A DNA stretch of 37,490 nucleotides from NCBI GenBank assembly GCA_937885075.1, contig CAKZYZ010000124.1, positions 1 to 37,490 on the forward strand. The letters run 5' to 3'. How positions within the stretch are numbered: position 1 is the first letter of the stretch; the number at the start of each line of letters is the position of its first letter. This document shows positions 7,849 through 16,058 of the stretch, piece after piece. Both the position numbers and the translations under genes were made by a program. Origin of the DNA: an uncultured bacterium. Its GTDB lineage: Bacteria; Auribacterota; Erginobacteria; Erginobacterales; Erginobacteraceae. The notes beneath the pieces were generated by a model. That model was not told the origin of the DNA, searched no databases, and saw only the letters and a list, made by a program, of their open reading frames with translations.

Positions 7849-8655
7849 ATGACGGAAAAAATCATAACATTGCTTACCGACTTCGGAGAAGAGGACTGGT
7901 TTGTAGGGTCTATGAAAGGGGTGATTACTTCTATCTGCCCCGGAGCGCGGACGATCGACCTCACCCATCTTATCCCGCCCGGAGATATCCGGAGAGGGGC
8001 TTTTGCCTTGAGATGTGCCTACCGATATTTCCCGAGGGGGACGGTTCATCTGGCGGTGGTCGATCCCGGTGTGGGATCGGACCGGAAAGTTCTGGTGGTC
8101 CGGGGCGGGGGGTATATATTTGTCGCTCCGGATAACGGCTTACTCAGTTATATCCTTGCCGACCTGAAAGAGAAGACCATCCATCACGCCACCCGGAAAG
8201 ATCTATTTCTGGACGAGGTGAGTAATACCTTTCACGGGCGCGATATCTTCGCTCCCCTGGTGGCTCATCTGGCCGGCGGGGTATCTATTGAACAGGTGGG
8301 ACCGGTCTGCGCTGAACCGGTTATTTTCCCCCTGCCGACCTGCCGTCCCGCCGGTAATAACCGCTGGGAGGCGGAGATCATCACCACCGATAAGTTCGGG
8401 AACTGCATAACATCACTCTCAAATGATCTATTAAGTGATATTCCTGGTGAATCGAGGAGAACCGGAATACGGATTACTATCCGGGGAGAAGATATAGATA
8501 TACCTCTGGTTAGCAGTTATAACTCGGTTGAGAGAGAAAATTTACTTGCTATCGGGGGCAGTTCCGGATTTATGGAACTGGCGGTGAATGGAGTAAGTGC
8601 CGCTGATCGGCTGGAACTAATTTCGGGAGATAAGATTATTTTATCCCTGTTTTAA
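7849..8655 (+). CDS. SAM hydroxide adenosyltransferase (DUF62 family)
   Basis: This family (PF01887, relatives of fluorinase and chlorinase) cleaves S-adenosylmethionine to adenosine and methionine using hydroxide. The 268 residues show LLTDFG near the N-terminus, IDLTHLIPPGDIRRGAF, AVVDPGVGS, APDNGLLS and TFHGRDIFAPLVAHLA. The C-terminal domain contains DKFGNCITSL. The Asp, Arg and His residues typical of the hydrolase type are plausible from DPGVG and HGRD. The biological role in most bacteria is unclear. It is a single gene with a hairpin leader, and repeats flank both sides. Confidence 0.9.
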   Translation: MTEKIITLLTDFGEEDWFVGSMKGVITSICPGARTIDLTHLIPPGDIRRGAFALRCAYRYFPRGTVHLAVVDPGVGSDRKVLVVRGGGYIFVAPDNGLLSYILADLKEKTIHHATRKDLFLDEVSNTFHGRDIFAPLVAHLAGGVSIEQVGPVCAEPVIFPLPTCRPAGNNRWEAEIITTDKFGNCITSLSNDLLSDIPGESRRTGIRITIRGEDIDIPLVSSYNSVERENLLAIGGSSGFMELAVNGVSAADRLELISGDKIILSLF

Positions 8656-8657
8656 TG

Positions 8658-8866
8658 GCAGTAAACAGTGAGCGGTAAGCGGGGAAAATACCTGGAGTAA
8701 ACTTTCAGTGAACCCCGTCCTCTCGTAGCGGTCCCGCCACGGTGGGGCCACACGATGGCCCCGCCGGCGGCGGGGCCGCTACGAGCGCAGGGCGACGAGA
8801 TTCACTGAAGCCTTACCACCTGGATCCATGGCCACTGCTTACTGCTGACCGCTTACCGCTTACTCT
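8658..8866. repeat. Multiply nested inverted repeats
   Basis: Four layers can be seen. The outer pair is CAGTAAACAGTGAGCGGTAA (about 8659-8682) and its approximate inverse at about 8834-8865 (AGCAGTAAGCGGT family). The middle pair is CAGTGAACCCCGTC (8706-8719) with GACGAGATTCACTG (8794-8807). The inner pair is CTCGTAGCGGTCCCGCC (8722-8738) with GGCGGGGCCGCTACGAG (8769-8785). In the centre is a GGGGCCA/TGGCCCC pair. The gap 8656-8922 holds no gene. Confidence 0.88.
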
Positions 8867-8922
8867 TTTTAAAATAATCTTGTAACATCAAAAAGTTACG
8901 CCGGGTTTAATCTCAAAATCAG

Positions 8923-9765
8923 ATGAAAAAAGTGAGAATAGGCATTGCCGGATGGTCCTACAAGGATTGGGAGGGGATTGTCTATCCGGCCGGGGCGGGA
9001 AGGAAGTTCGATCAGCTGTCATATCTGGCCGGTTATTTTGATCTGATAGAGGTGAATGTCACCTTTTATCGCATCCCACAAGCCCGCAACTGCGTCAGCT
9101 GGCTGAGACGGACTGAACATAACCCCGAGTTTCGTTTTACGGTTAAGCTCAACCGGCGTTTTACCCATGAGAGGGATGAACTTACCACTCTCGATCAGAG
9201 CCAGTGGCGGGAAGGTATTCTTCCTCTCGTGGAAGCGGAGAGACTGGGGGCGGTTCTGGCCCAGTTCCCTTATTCGTTTCACTATACTATTCCCAATCGG
9301 GAGTACCTGGGATGGCTGGCGGAGATATTGCCCGAATTCCCCCTGGTTATTGAGGTCCGGCATCGCTCCTGGGACGACCCGGAAGCCTTCCGATTCCTGA
9401 CCGATATCGGAGTTGGTTTCTGTAATATCGATCAGCCCCGGGTCTCGTACTCACTGCCCCCTTCAAGTATGGTAACATCCCCGGTAGGATATGTCCGTCT
9501 CCACGGCCGGAATGTCCGCGATTGGTTCCGGAAGGGCGCGGGCCGTGACGCCCGCTATAATTATCTTTATACCGAACCGGAGATCAAAGAATGGATTTCA
9601 CGAATAAAAGAACTGGAAGAGAATACGAGAGAGTTATATGTTATTACCAACAATCATTATCAGGGGCAGGCGGTATGCAACGCTCTGGAGTTGAAGAAAG
9701 GGATAGAGCATAAACGGGTCCGCGTACCGTCGACGATGAAAACGTTCTATTCTCAGTTAAGATGA
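8923..9765 (+). CDS. DUF72 family protein (YecE-like)
   Basis: The 280-residue protein matches the DUF72/YecE family, a TIM-barrel fold of unknown function. Characteristic blocks are IGIAGWSYKDWEGIVYP at the N-terminus, YFDLIEVNVTFYR, FRFTVKLNRRFTH, LGAVLAQFPYSF, VIEVRHRSW, YVRLHGRN and a late VITNNHYQGQAVCNALEL. It probably acts in the cytosol, since there is no signal peptide. The start has no clear ribosome site. No neighbour gives a functional hint. Confidence 0.92.
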   Translation: MKKVRIGIAGWSYKDWEGIVYPAGAGRKFDQLSYLAGYFDLIEVNVTFYRIPQARNCVSWLRRTEHNPEFRFTVKLNRRFTHERDELTTLDQSQWREGILPLVEAERLGAVLAQFPYSFHYTIPNREYLGWLAEILPEFPLVIEVRHRSWDDPEAFRFLTDIGVGFCNIDQPRVSYSLPPSSMVTSPVGYVRLHGRNVRDWFRKGAGRDARYNYLYTEPEIKEWISRIKELEENTRELYVITNNHYQGQAVCNALELKKGIEHKRVRVPSTMKTFYSQLR

Positions 9766-9809
9766 CCGGTGCTCAATCATATAACAAATCTATATTATGG
9801 TGATTATTT

Positions 9810-10166
9810 ATGAAATCGATTCAATTAAGTCTGTCTCTCTTTGGAGCGGTGGTTCTGTTGACAACCGGGTGCGCGGCTATCTATCAGCAGGATTGCCGCG
9901 TCTATCTCCTCTCTGAGCCTTCGGGAGCTGAGATATGGAAAGATGAATTTTATATAGGAAAGACCCCTTATCTCCTCCGTTATACCGCCACCACTATCGA
10001 GGATGAACAGGGATATCTCCGGGTTCCTCCGCTGGTAATTAAAAAAACCGGATACAAGCCTCAACTCCTGGAGATGGAGCTGGATCTGGAGAAAGGCGAG
10101 GAGGAGGGATATTACTGGGAAGGGACCGTTGTTCTTGAAGAGATTCCGGGGGAAGAGACTAAATAG
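9810..10166 (+). CDS. Putative lipoprotein with a PEGA-like domain
   Basis: Residues 1-20 form a signal sequence and Cys21 follows in LTTGCAA, so this is probably a lipoprotein. Residues 30-58 (VYLLSEPSGAEIW, then IGKTPYLLRY) fit the PEGA pattern, a short beta-domain common on bacterial surface proteins. It is followed by IKKTGYKPQLLEMELDLEKG, also typical of PEGA proteins. The acidic C-terminus has no recognised motif. The gene follows the DUF72 gene by 44 bases and may share its transcript. Function unknown. Confidence 0.8.
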   Translation: MKSIQLSLSLFGAVVLLTTGCAAIYQQDCRVYLLSEPSGAEIWKDEFYIGKTPYLLRYTATTIEDEQGYLRVPPLVIKKTGYKPQLLEMELDLEKGEEEGYYWEGTVVLEEIPGEETK

Positions 10167-10213
10167 TGCCGTGGTATTTTCAGACACACTGCTTTCTGCT
10201 TCGGAATTTTCTC

Positions 10214-10308
10214 TCCCGAAATACTTCGGGATCCCGGTTTGTCTAATTGAAATTACCGGGTCCCGAAATCCTTCGGGATCCCGAGTTGTTTAATATTAAG
10301 TCTCGGGA
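10214..10308. repeat. Cluster of TCCCGAAANNNTTCGGGA-type palindromes
   Basis: The 18-base palindrome occurs at 10214-10231 and 10261-10278 with different central bases. Shorter TCCCGG/CCGGG and TCCCGAG/CTCGGGA pairs lie around them. The same 18-mer replaces the anticodon arm in the two broken tRNA copies at 19.0-19.3 kb. The gap 10167-10491 (about 325 bases) contains only this cluster, the next inverted repeat and the proC leader hairpin. Confidence 0.88.
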
Positions 10309-10318
10309 CAATAAATCT

Positions 10319-10417
10319 GCCACAAAGGCACAAAGACACTAAGAAAAATATAAAATAAGAATAGACATGGTTATTGAACCTTTAATTCTTTCCTTTGTGT
10401 CTTAGTGTCTTTGTGGC
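10319..10417. repeat. GCCACNAAG-family inverted repeat, copy A
   Basis: The left arm GCCACAAAGGCACAAAGACA(CTAAG) is mirrored by CTTAGTGTCTTTGTGGC on the right, around an AT-rich centre. Related copies lie at 19359, 20790, 23465 and 30430, with a relative at 37361. The flank (AAGTTGCTAAGCTAAGTT) is shared in part with the copies at 19.3 and 23.5 kb. Confidence 0.9.
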
Positions 10418-10469
10418 AAAAAAGTTGCTAAGCTAAGTTCTGATATTGTCACCGGCATTGTTCAAAACT

Positions 10470-10490
10470 AAAATTTTCGGAGAAAATTTT
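10470..10490 (+). promoter_or_regulatory. Start-codon hairpin with CGGAG loop (proC leader)
   Basis: AAAATTTT (10470-10477) and AAAATTTT (10483-10490) form an 8-bp stem around CGGAG, one base before the ATG. TTCAAAACTA precedes it at 10461. The Shine-Dalgarno core GGAG is in the loop. Confidence 0.75.
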
Positions 10491-10491
10491 A

Positions 10492-11304
10492 ATGAAGAAG
10501 ATTACATTTATCGGAGCCGGGAATATGGGTGAAGCGTTGATCCGGGGGATTATCGCTGATGGGTTATTTACTCCTGACGCGATCACCGCCGCGGAACCCG
10601 ATGAAGCTCGGCGTGAGAAGCTGGAGCAGGAATTGGAAATCAATACTACCGGGGATAATCGGGAGGCGGTTAGAGGAGCCGATATTGTCTGCCTGGCCAT
10701 AAAGCCGCAAATTCTTGATTCCGTTCTGGAAGGGATATCGGAAGATATTACCGAGGATCATATTCTGGTCTCGATTCTGGCCGGGGTTCCCACCCGGAGG
10801 ATAGAAGATAAACTGGGGAAAAAGGTTCGAGTGGTCCGGGTCATGCCGAATACACCGGCTCTGGTGCGGTCCGGGATGGCCGGGATCAGCTCCGGCCGTT
10901 ATGCCGGCCCCGATGATCTGAGAACGGGGGAGGAGATTATGTCCGCGGTCGGTGATGTACTGCGGGTCCCGGAAGAATTGATCGACGCGGTTACCGGTGT
11001 CAGCGGCAGCGGGCCCGCCTATCTCTTCTATTTTGTCGAAGTTCTATCCCGTGCGGGGGTGAAGGCTGGACTATCTCCCGAACAGGCGGATTTACTGGCC
11101 CGGAAGACTGTAATCGGAGCCGCGAAACTGATGGAAGAGACCGGCCTCAGTCCCGAGGAATTACGGCGTAAAGTAACCTCCCCCGGGGGGACCACGGAAG
11201 CCGCGTTAAAGACCTTTGAAAAGTTGGGATTTGAGAAGATTATGGAGAAGGCGGTCCTATCCGCCCGTGATCGGGCCAGGGAAATGGGTAAGACGGATAA
11301 GTAA
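10492..11304 (+). CDS. proC: Pyrroline-5-carboxylate reductase
   Basis: ProC reduces pyrroline-5-carboxylate to proline with NAD(P)H. The 270-residue length is standard. The N-terminal Rossmann motif FIGAGNMGEALIRG (residues 6-19), CLAIKPQ, MPNTPALV and the C-terminal dimerisation blocks TGVSGSGPAYLFYFVE and KVTSPGGTTEAALKTFE are all present. The following yggT-yggU pair completes a common bacterial cluster, here without the yggS gene that often leads it. The stop codon overlaps the first bases of a nested inverted repeat (11303-11412). Confidence 0.97.
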   Translation: MKKITFIGAGNMGEALIRGIIADGLFTPDAITAAEPDEARREKLEQELEINTTGDNREAVRGADIVCLAIKPQILDSVLEGISEDITEDHILVSILAGVPTRRIEDKLGKKVRVVRVMPNTPALVRSGMAGISSGRYAGPDDLRTGEEIMSAVGDVLRVPEELIDAVTGVSGSGPAYLFYFVEVLSRAGVKAGLSPEQADLLARKTVIGAAKLMEETGLSPEELRRKVTSPGGTTEAALKTFEKLGFEKIMEKAVLSARDRAREMGKTDK

Positions 11305-11412
11305 GCTTTCAGTGAACCCCGTCGCCCCGTGCTCGTAGCGGCGACCTTCAGGTCGCCACTAGTGGCAGCCTGAAGGCTGCCGCTACGAGAGGCTGGGAGT
11401 TACTGAAAGCTT
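11303..11412. repeat. Nested inverted repeat starting in the proC stop codon
   Basis: The outer arms AAGCTTTCAGT (11303-11313) and ACTGAAAGCTT (11402-11412) are perfectly complementary. Inside, CTCGTAGCGG (from 11332) and CCGCTACGAG (to 11389) enclose two small palindromes, GGCGACCTTCAGGTCGCC and GGCAGCCTGAAGGCTGCC. The CAGTGAACCCCGTC segment inside the left arm also occurs at 8706. Confidence 0.9.
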
Positions 11413-11468
11413 ATACAGACATAAGGTATTGATTTGTCAAAAGGCGTTAGATTTAGTGCATTTCCACT

Positions 11469-11493
11469 AAGTTAGCGCCGAAGGCACTAACTT
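11469..11493 (+). promoter_or_regulatory. Start-codon hairpin before yggT
   Basis: AAGTTAGCGCC (11469-11479), loop GAA, and GGCACTAACTT (11483-11493) pair with one mismatch. The ATG follows after a single base. No Shine-Dalgarno sequence is visible. Confidence 0.72.
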
Positions 11494-11494
11494 A

Positions 11495-12349
11495 ATGGGT
11501 ATTATAGAGACAGCCTTATCGATCTATTTCATTCTGCTCCTGATCCGGGCGGTGATTCCGGATACCGGGCAGTTGACTTTTAATCATCCCTACCGGTTTA
11601 TCGTTAAGCTGACCGGTCCGGTGGTTAATAACCTGGCCAAATTCATGGGCCGAGGCGGGCGGGTATGGGCTCCGATTCTGGGGATGCTCCTGCTGGTTAT
11701 CATCCAGGGGATGTTCTATGCCGGGGCGACAACCGGGGAGGATCGAATCTTTATTTGCGGTCTTACTCCCTGGGTCTTCTCCTCCAATATAGCATTATGG
11801 GGGATCGGGAAGAGCCTGGTATCTCATCTGGTTCTGATCTACCAGGTCTATGCCTTATTACTATTTATCTCCCTGGTCTCCCCGCTGGCATCCTCTTCCG
11901 ATCAGATATCCCGCCTGATTAAGGCGATGATCCGTCCGCTGGAGAGGTTCCGTCAGAACAGGGTAATCGCTCCGGCGATTGTGGTAGTCGGATTCTCCCT
12001 GCTCTTAACCGTGATCTGGAAGATCTATCAGGCGGTCGGCTGGCTGAGGGCGGAGGATATGATCCCGCTCAAAGCCGGTCTGGATAGTATCGCCCTGCTG
12101 GTAAGGCTGATATCAATTATCATCTGGCTGATTATTGCCCGGGCTATCTTCTCCTGGTTTGATTCATCCGGCAGATATGGAGGCCCGCTCTCCTGGCTCA
12201 AGCTCTTTACGGATCCGTTTACGCGTCCATTTAGACGGCTGAATCTGGTTATCGGAGGTTTTGATCTGACACCATTAGCGGCGATCCTGGCGTTATATAT
12301 TATTCTTAATCTCTCCATGAGAATTCTGGTATCCCTCTATCCTCAATGA
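11495..12349 (+). CDS. YggT family membrane protein
   Basis: The 284-residue protein has several hydrophobic helices. The C-terminal region (IIIWLIIARAIFSWF, DPFTRPFRRL, DLTPLAAILALYIIL) matches the YGGT domain. A weaker version of the same pattern opens the protein (LLIRAVIPDTG, HPYRFIVKLTGPVV), so it may be a two-domain form. YggT proteins are linked to cation/osmotic stress and membrane organisation, but the biochemical role is unsettled. Its stop overlaps the yggU start by four bases, showing translational coupling. It lies downstream of proC. Confidence 0.88.
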   Translation: MGIIETALSIYFILLLIRAVIPDTGQLTFNHPYRFIVKLTGPVVNNLAKFMGRGGRVWAPILGMLLLVIIQGMFYAGATTGEDRIFICGLTPWVFSSNIALWGIGKSLVSHLVLIYQVYALLLFISLVSPLASSSDQISRLIKAMIRPLERFRQNRVIAPAIVVVGFSLLLTVIWKIYQAVGWLRAEDMIPLKAGLDSIALLVRLISIIIWLIIARAIFSWFDSSGRYGGPLSWLKLFTDPFTRPFRRLNLVIGGFDLTPLAAILALYIILNLSMRILVSLYPQ

Positions 12350-12642
12350 GTCATCTCAATATCAAAGAGACGGGAGACGGGGTCACAATTGAAATTAAGC
12401 TCCACCCCCGGGCGGGACGCGACCGGATAGCGGGAGTCATAAATAACAGACTGAAGATCGATGTCTCGGCCGCCCCGGTTAAGAATCAGGCCAACCGGAG
12501 TATGATCAAACTTCTGAGTAAGACTTTAAAAGTTCCGCAAAACGCGATTGTCATCAAGCGGGGAGCAACCGGGCGAAACAAACTCATTGAGATCCATTCC
12601 ATCAGTCCGGAAAAAGTTACAAAACTAATTTTTACAAAGTAA
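12346..12642 (+). CDS. YggU/DUF167 family protein
   Basis: The 98-residue protein has the DUF167 pattern: IEIKLHPRAGRDRIAGV, LKIDVSAAPVKNQANRSMI, then a C-terminal VIKRGATGRNKLIEI. The fold is known but the function is not. The start overlaps the yggT stop (ATGA), so the two are translationally coupled in a proC-yggT-yggU cluster. Confidence 0.93.
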   Translation: MSHLNIKETGDGVTIEIKLHPRAGRDRIAGVINNRLKIDVSAAPVKNQANRSMIKLLSKTLKVPQNAIVIKRGATGRNKLIEIHSISPEKVTKLIFTK

Positions 12643-12647
12643 AAATT

Positions 12648-13823
12648 ATGACGGAAAAATTCACAGAACGATTCGTCCAGCGGCTCGATCAGCTTGATAG
12701 CCGTAAGGTGGGGGAGTACCTTCTCGGCCTGGCCCGGGAGAAAGGGTTGCTGGAGAATATCTTCAACAGCATGCAGGAAGGGCTTCTGGTTGTTGATTCT
12801 TCCAAAACTATCGCTATGGTCAATCATGCCGCCGGACGGTTGCTGGATCTCTCTCCGAACTCAGTTGGAAGTTTATTTGATCAGAGCATCCATGACCCCG
12901 GACTCCGGGATATCATTGAGCAGGGTTTTGAGGTCCCGGGGCAGGTACTGGTCAGAGAGTTTATCGTGGTCCATCCCCAACCCCGATGGGTCCGGATGAG
13001 CCGAACTTCTCTCCGTGATGCCGACGGAAAATTCAGGGGGATAATGCTGGTCCTTAATGACATCACCCGGCAGCGAAAATCCGAACAGGAGACTAATCTG
13101 GTAGAACGATTGGACTTCCTCGGTCACCTGACCGCGGGTGTCGCCCATGAGATCGGCAACCCGCTCAGTTCACTCTCTATTCAGGTACAGTTAATAGAAC
13201 GACAGGTTAACTCGATGGAGGATTCTCCATTCCGGGATAAACTCCGCAAGAGGATCTCGATTATCAAAGAGGAACTTCTCCGCCTCGATCAGATCGTCGC
13301 TCAGTTCCTTAAAACTCTCCGCCCGGAACCGCTGATCCTGAAGAAGGAGGACCTGGTTACCGTGGTGGAGGAAGTTCTTGAACTGGTAGAGGAGGAACTG
13401 AAGGAGAAAGGGATCTCATTGAATCGGGAGTTCCCTTCGGAAGGTATCATGGGCAGGATGGATTCCGGCCTGATGAAGCAGGCGATCATCAACCTGATCA
13501 AGAACGCCGTACAGGCCATGCCGGGGGGAGGGGAGATATCCATCCGGCTGGAGAAAGAAGATGCTTATCTCAAGTTTTCCATAACCGATCAGGGGACCGG
13601 TATCCCCCGGGAGAAGATCAACCGGCTCTTTGAACCGCTTTTTACTACCAAAGAAACCGGGTCCGGGTTAGGATTACTGGTGGTCTATAAGGCCCTGCGC
13701 CAGCATGGAGGATATGTGGAGGTTACCAGTCAGCCGGGGGAGGGGACTACCTTTACCATCTGGCTGCCGCAGCGGCCGGAACGGATTAAACTTTTGCCGG
13801 CGGGGGGAGGAGGGGACCGCTAG
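12648..13823 (+). CDS. PAS-domain sensor histidine kinase (NtrB-like)
   Basis: No membrane segment is visible, so it is probably cytosolic. A PAS domain spans about residues 33-145 (IFNSMQEGLLVVDSSKTIAMVN). The HisKA domain carries AGVAHEIGNPLSSL with the phospho-acceptor His167. The ATPase domain has an N-box (QAIINLIKNAVQAMPGGG), DQGTGIP, FEPLFTTKETGSGLGL and a closing EGTTFTIWLPQ. The architecture and the following sigma-54 regulator match NtrB-type pairs. The signal is unknown. It begins 5 bases after yggU, so it may be read with that operon. Confidence 0.94.
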   Translation: MTEKFTERFVQRLDQLDSRKVGEYLLGLAREKGLLENIFNSMQEGLLVVDSSKTIAMVNHAAGRLLDLSPNSVGSLFDQSIHDPGLRDIIEQGFEVPGQVLVREFIVVHPQPRWVRMSRTSLRDADGKFRGIMLVLNDITRQRKSEQETNLVERLDFLGHLTAGVAHEIGNPLSSLSIQVQLIERQVNSMEDSPFRDKLRKRISIIKEELLRLDQIVAQFLKTLRPEPLILKKEDLVTVVEEVLELVEEELKEKGISLNREFPSEGIMGRMDSGLMKQAIINLIKNAVQAMPGGGEISIRLEKEDAYLKFSITDQGTGIPREKINRLFEPLFTTKETGSGLGLLVVYKALRQHGGYVEVTSQPGEGTTFTIWLPQRPERIKLLPAGGGGDR

Positions 13824-13881
13824 AATGGTTCCCTCAGATCCAGCGGTTCGAACAGCCCTATTGTCTGGCCCGGCTCAATCT

Positions 13882-13917
13882 GTCGGATCGGTCGGATCAG
13901 ACGGATCGGTCGGATCA
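13882..13917. repeat. 9-bp tandem repeat (GTCGGATCG x 4)
   Basis: The four units are GTCGGATCG, GTCGGATCA, GACGGATCG and GTCGGATCA. They sit between the histidine kinase and its response regulator. A longer array of the opposite orientation lies at 35400-35472. Confidence 0.9.
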
Positions 13918-13943
13918 ATTGGGGAAAATCAAGCAGTCTTAAC

Positions 13944-15329
13944 ATGAAAACAACTATCCTAATTGTCGATGACGAAAAAAACCTCCGGGAGGGGCTGGCG
14001 GAAGCCCTTCAGTCCCCGATCCGGAGAATACTTCTGGCTGAGAACGGTTTCCAGGCGGAAGAGATTATCAAGGAAAACGCGGTTGATCTGGTTCTCTCCG
14101 ACCTGAAGATGCCGTCGATGAACGGACTGGAGCTTCTCAGGAAGGTTCAGGCTTTCTCTCCCACCACCATCTTTATAATCATGACGGCATACGGGGCTGT
14201 TGATACCGCGGTGAAAGCGATCAAGGAAGGGGCTTATGATTACCTGACCAAGCCGATAAATATCGATCAACTGGAGCTGTTGCTGTCCCGGGCGCTGAAG
14301 AGCAGAGAATTGGAGACCGAGAATATATATCTGAAAGAGCAACTGGAGAAACGTTTCGGTCTGGAGAATATGATCGGTCATAGCCGGGCTATGGAGAATG
14401 TCTTTGAGTTGATCCGGCAGATTAGCCCCAGTAACGCGACAGTACTGATTACCGGGAAATCCGGGACCGGGAAAGAGCTGGTGGCCCGGGCTATCCACCA
14501 GCAGAGTCTCCGGAAGAATAAGCCCTTTGTCCCGATCCATTGCGCGGCCCTCTCTCCCTCTCTTCTGGAGAGCGAGCTATTCGGGCATGAAAAGGGAGCT
14601 TTTACCGGAGCGATAAATCAGAAGAAAGGAAAGTTTGAGATCGCGGACGGGGGGACGATCTTTCTTGATGAAGTCAACGAGATCCCGCTGGAGATGCAGG
14701 TCAAGCTGCTCCGTTTCCTGGAACTACGGGAGTTTGAGAGAGTAGGGGGGAACCGATCCATCCAGGTTGATGTCCGCCTCCTAGCGGCATCTAATTCCGA
14801 CCTGCAAGCTCTGGTTAAGGAACACCGGATGCGGGAAGATCTGTATTTCCGACTTAACGTGGTAAGAATCGAACTGCCGCCGCTGCTGGACCGGAGAGAG
14901 GATATTCCGCTCCTGGTACACGCGTTTATTAACGAGTTCAGCCGGGTTGACAGAAAAGAAGTAACCGGGATAACCCCGGAGGCATTGCGGATGCTTCAGT
15001 CTTATGACTGGCCAGGTAATGTCCGGGAGTTACGAAATTGTATCGAGAGCATGGTGGTTCTGGCCAAGAAAGAAATCCTGGATATAGATGATATTCCCGT
15101 TCAGATCAGTTTACTGCAGTCCAATATTCCGATCTTCTCTTCTCCGGATAGTCTGAATATCAAAACAATGGAGAAGGAATTAATCCGCGGCGCTCTATCG
15201 CGGTCATCCGGCAATAAAAGCAAAGCGTCTGAACAGTTAGGGATCAGCCGGAGAACTCTCTACCGGAAGATGGAGGAGTATGGGTTAAAAAGAATGACTA
15301 AATCCGAATGCCGAATGACGAAAGAATGA
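13944..15329 (+). CDS. Sigma-54-dependent response regulator (NtrC family)
   Basis: The receiver domain (residues 1-120) has DDE at positions 9-11 and the phospho-acceptor Asp53. The AAA+ domain has Walker A GKSGTGKE (171-178), the sigma-54 contact loop GAFTGA (218-223), Walker B GGTIFLDEVNEI and an arginine-finger region LNVVRIELPPL. A Fis-type helix-turn-helix (NKSKASEQLGISRRTLYRKM) lies near the end. It activates sigma-54 promoters once phosphorylated, presumably by the adjacent kinase. The last 12 residues (RMTKSECRMTKE) and the stop codon come from a 32-bp tandem repeat that begins at 15292, so the native C-terminus has been extended or replaced. Confidence 0.96.
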   Translation: MKTTILIVDDEKNLREGLAEALQSPIRRILLAENGFQAEEIIKENAVDLVLSDLKMPSMNGLELLRKVQAFSPTTIFIIMTAYGAVDTAVKAIKEGAYDYLTKPINIDQLELLLSRALKSRELETENIYLKEQLEKRFGLENMIGHSRAMENVFELIRQISPSNATVLITGKSGTGKELVARAIHQQSLRKNKPFVPIHCAALSPSLLESELFGHEKGAFTGAINQKKGKFEIADGGTIFLDEVNEIPLEMQVKLLRFLELREFERVGGNRSIQVDVRLLAASNSDLQALVKEHRMREDLYFRLNVVRIELPPLLDRREDIPLLVHAFINEFSRVDRKEVTGITPEALRMLQSYDWPGNVRELRNCIESMVVLAKKEILDIDDIPVQISLLQSNIPIFSSPDSLNIKTMEKELIRGALSRSSGNKSKASEQLGISRRTLYRKMEEYGLKRMTKSECRMTKE

Positions 15330-15505
15330 CTAAATCCGAATGCCGAATGACGAAAGAATGACTAAATCCGAATGCCGAATGACGAAAGAATGACTAAATC
15401 CGAATGTCGAATGTCAAATTCACCTCTACCGGCGCATGGGCGAATTTGGACATTTGCTTATTAGTCATTCGTCATTCCTTCGTCATTCCTTATTCGGGCT
15501 TCGTT
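15292..15505. repeat. 32-bp tandem repeat with inverted right arm
   Basis: Three identical 32-bp units (GAATGACTAAATCCGAATGC, then CGAATGACGAAA) start at 15292, 15324 and 15356, and a diverged unit runs from 15388 to 15418. Inverted words (AGTCATTCGTCATTCCTTCG and on) follow at about 15463-15505. The first unit is translated as the C-terminus of the NtrC-type regulator. A second locus with the same 32-bp period follows cimA. Confidence 0.93.
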
Positions 15506-15553
15506 ATTCTATACGTCATTATTTCTACCCGTGTCTATCCTCACAAATGTGAT

Positions 15554-15949
15554 ATGACTAATATGAATAACAACACAACAATAACCTACCGTGTTCCTTA
15601 CGCGGATACTGACCAGATGGGGTTTGTCTATTACGCGAACTATTTAGTATATTTCGAACGGTTGAGAAATGAACTTTTGCGTGAGAGGGGGACTGCTTAC
15701 AAGGAGTGGGAAGCCAGAGGGTTATTGCTGCCGGTCATCGAAGCGTACTGCCGGTATCGGGCTCCCGCGCACTATGACGATCTGCTGGTTCTTTCGGGTT
15801 GGGTGAGTATGGCAAAGGGTACCAGGATACGGATTGATTACCGGGTAGAACGGGAGGATACGCTTTTAGCGGATGGATACACAGTCCATGCCTGTCTCAA
15901 AAGATCCGGGCGCCCGACCCGGGTACCGGAAGAACTGAAAATGGAATGA
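15554..15949 (+). CDS. ybgC: YbgC-type acyl-CoA thioesterase
   Basis: The 4-hydroxybenzoyl-CoA thioesterase-like hotdog family is recognised by RVPYADTDQMGFVYYANYL, with the catalytic aspartate in the YADTDQ block, then FERLRNELLRERG and a C-terminal RSGRPTRVPEEL. The frame runs open back to 15404, but that stretch is repeat sequence; ATG 15554 (or 15563) gives the normal length of about 130 residues. In Proteobacteria YbgC is tied to the Tol-Pal system, but no tol gene is present here, so the cellular role is open. Confidence 0.9.
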   Translation: MTNMNNNTTITYRVPYADTDQMGFVYYANYLVYFERLRNELLRERGTAYKEWEARGLLLPVIEAYCRYRAPAHYDDLLVLSGWVSMAKGTRIRIDYRVEREDTLLADGYTVHACLKRSGRPTRVPEELKME

Positions 15950-15952
15950 AAC

Positions 15953-15971
15953 TTAGCGCCTTCGGCGCTAA
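15953..15971 (+). repeat. Triloop hairpin after ybgC
   Basis: TTAGCGCC, loop TTC, GGCGCTAA form a perfect 8-bp stem 3 bases after the ybgC stop codon. The stem is the same as in the start-codon hairpins at 7818 and 11469, but here it lies at a 3' end. Three AAAGACGTT-like words follow before the next gene. Confidence 0.75.
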
Positions 15972-16058
15972 CGTTAAAAAATAAAGACGTTGAAAAATAA
16001 AGACGTTAAAGATCGTTGAAGACCGTTAGACACCTCGTAAAATAAGGATAATCACCGG

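Noticed and set aside
12648-15329. Nitrogen-regulation function (true NtrB/NtrC) for the two-component pair
   Set aside because: Only the architecture matches; no glnA, glnK or other nitrogen gene is nearby, so the signal remains open.
15292-15418. CRISPR array suggested by a 32-bp repeat
   Set aside because: The units are directly adjacent with no spacers, and no cas gene is nearby.
15404-15553. Longer N-terminus for the YbgC-type thioesterase
   Set aside because: These codons are repeat sequence; the hotdog domain begins after ATG 15554.
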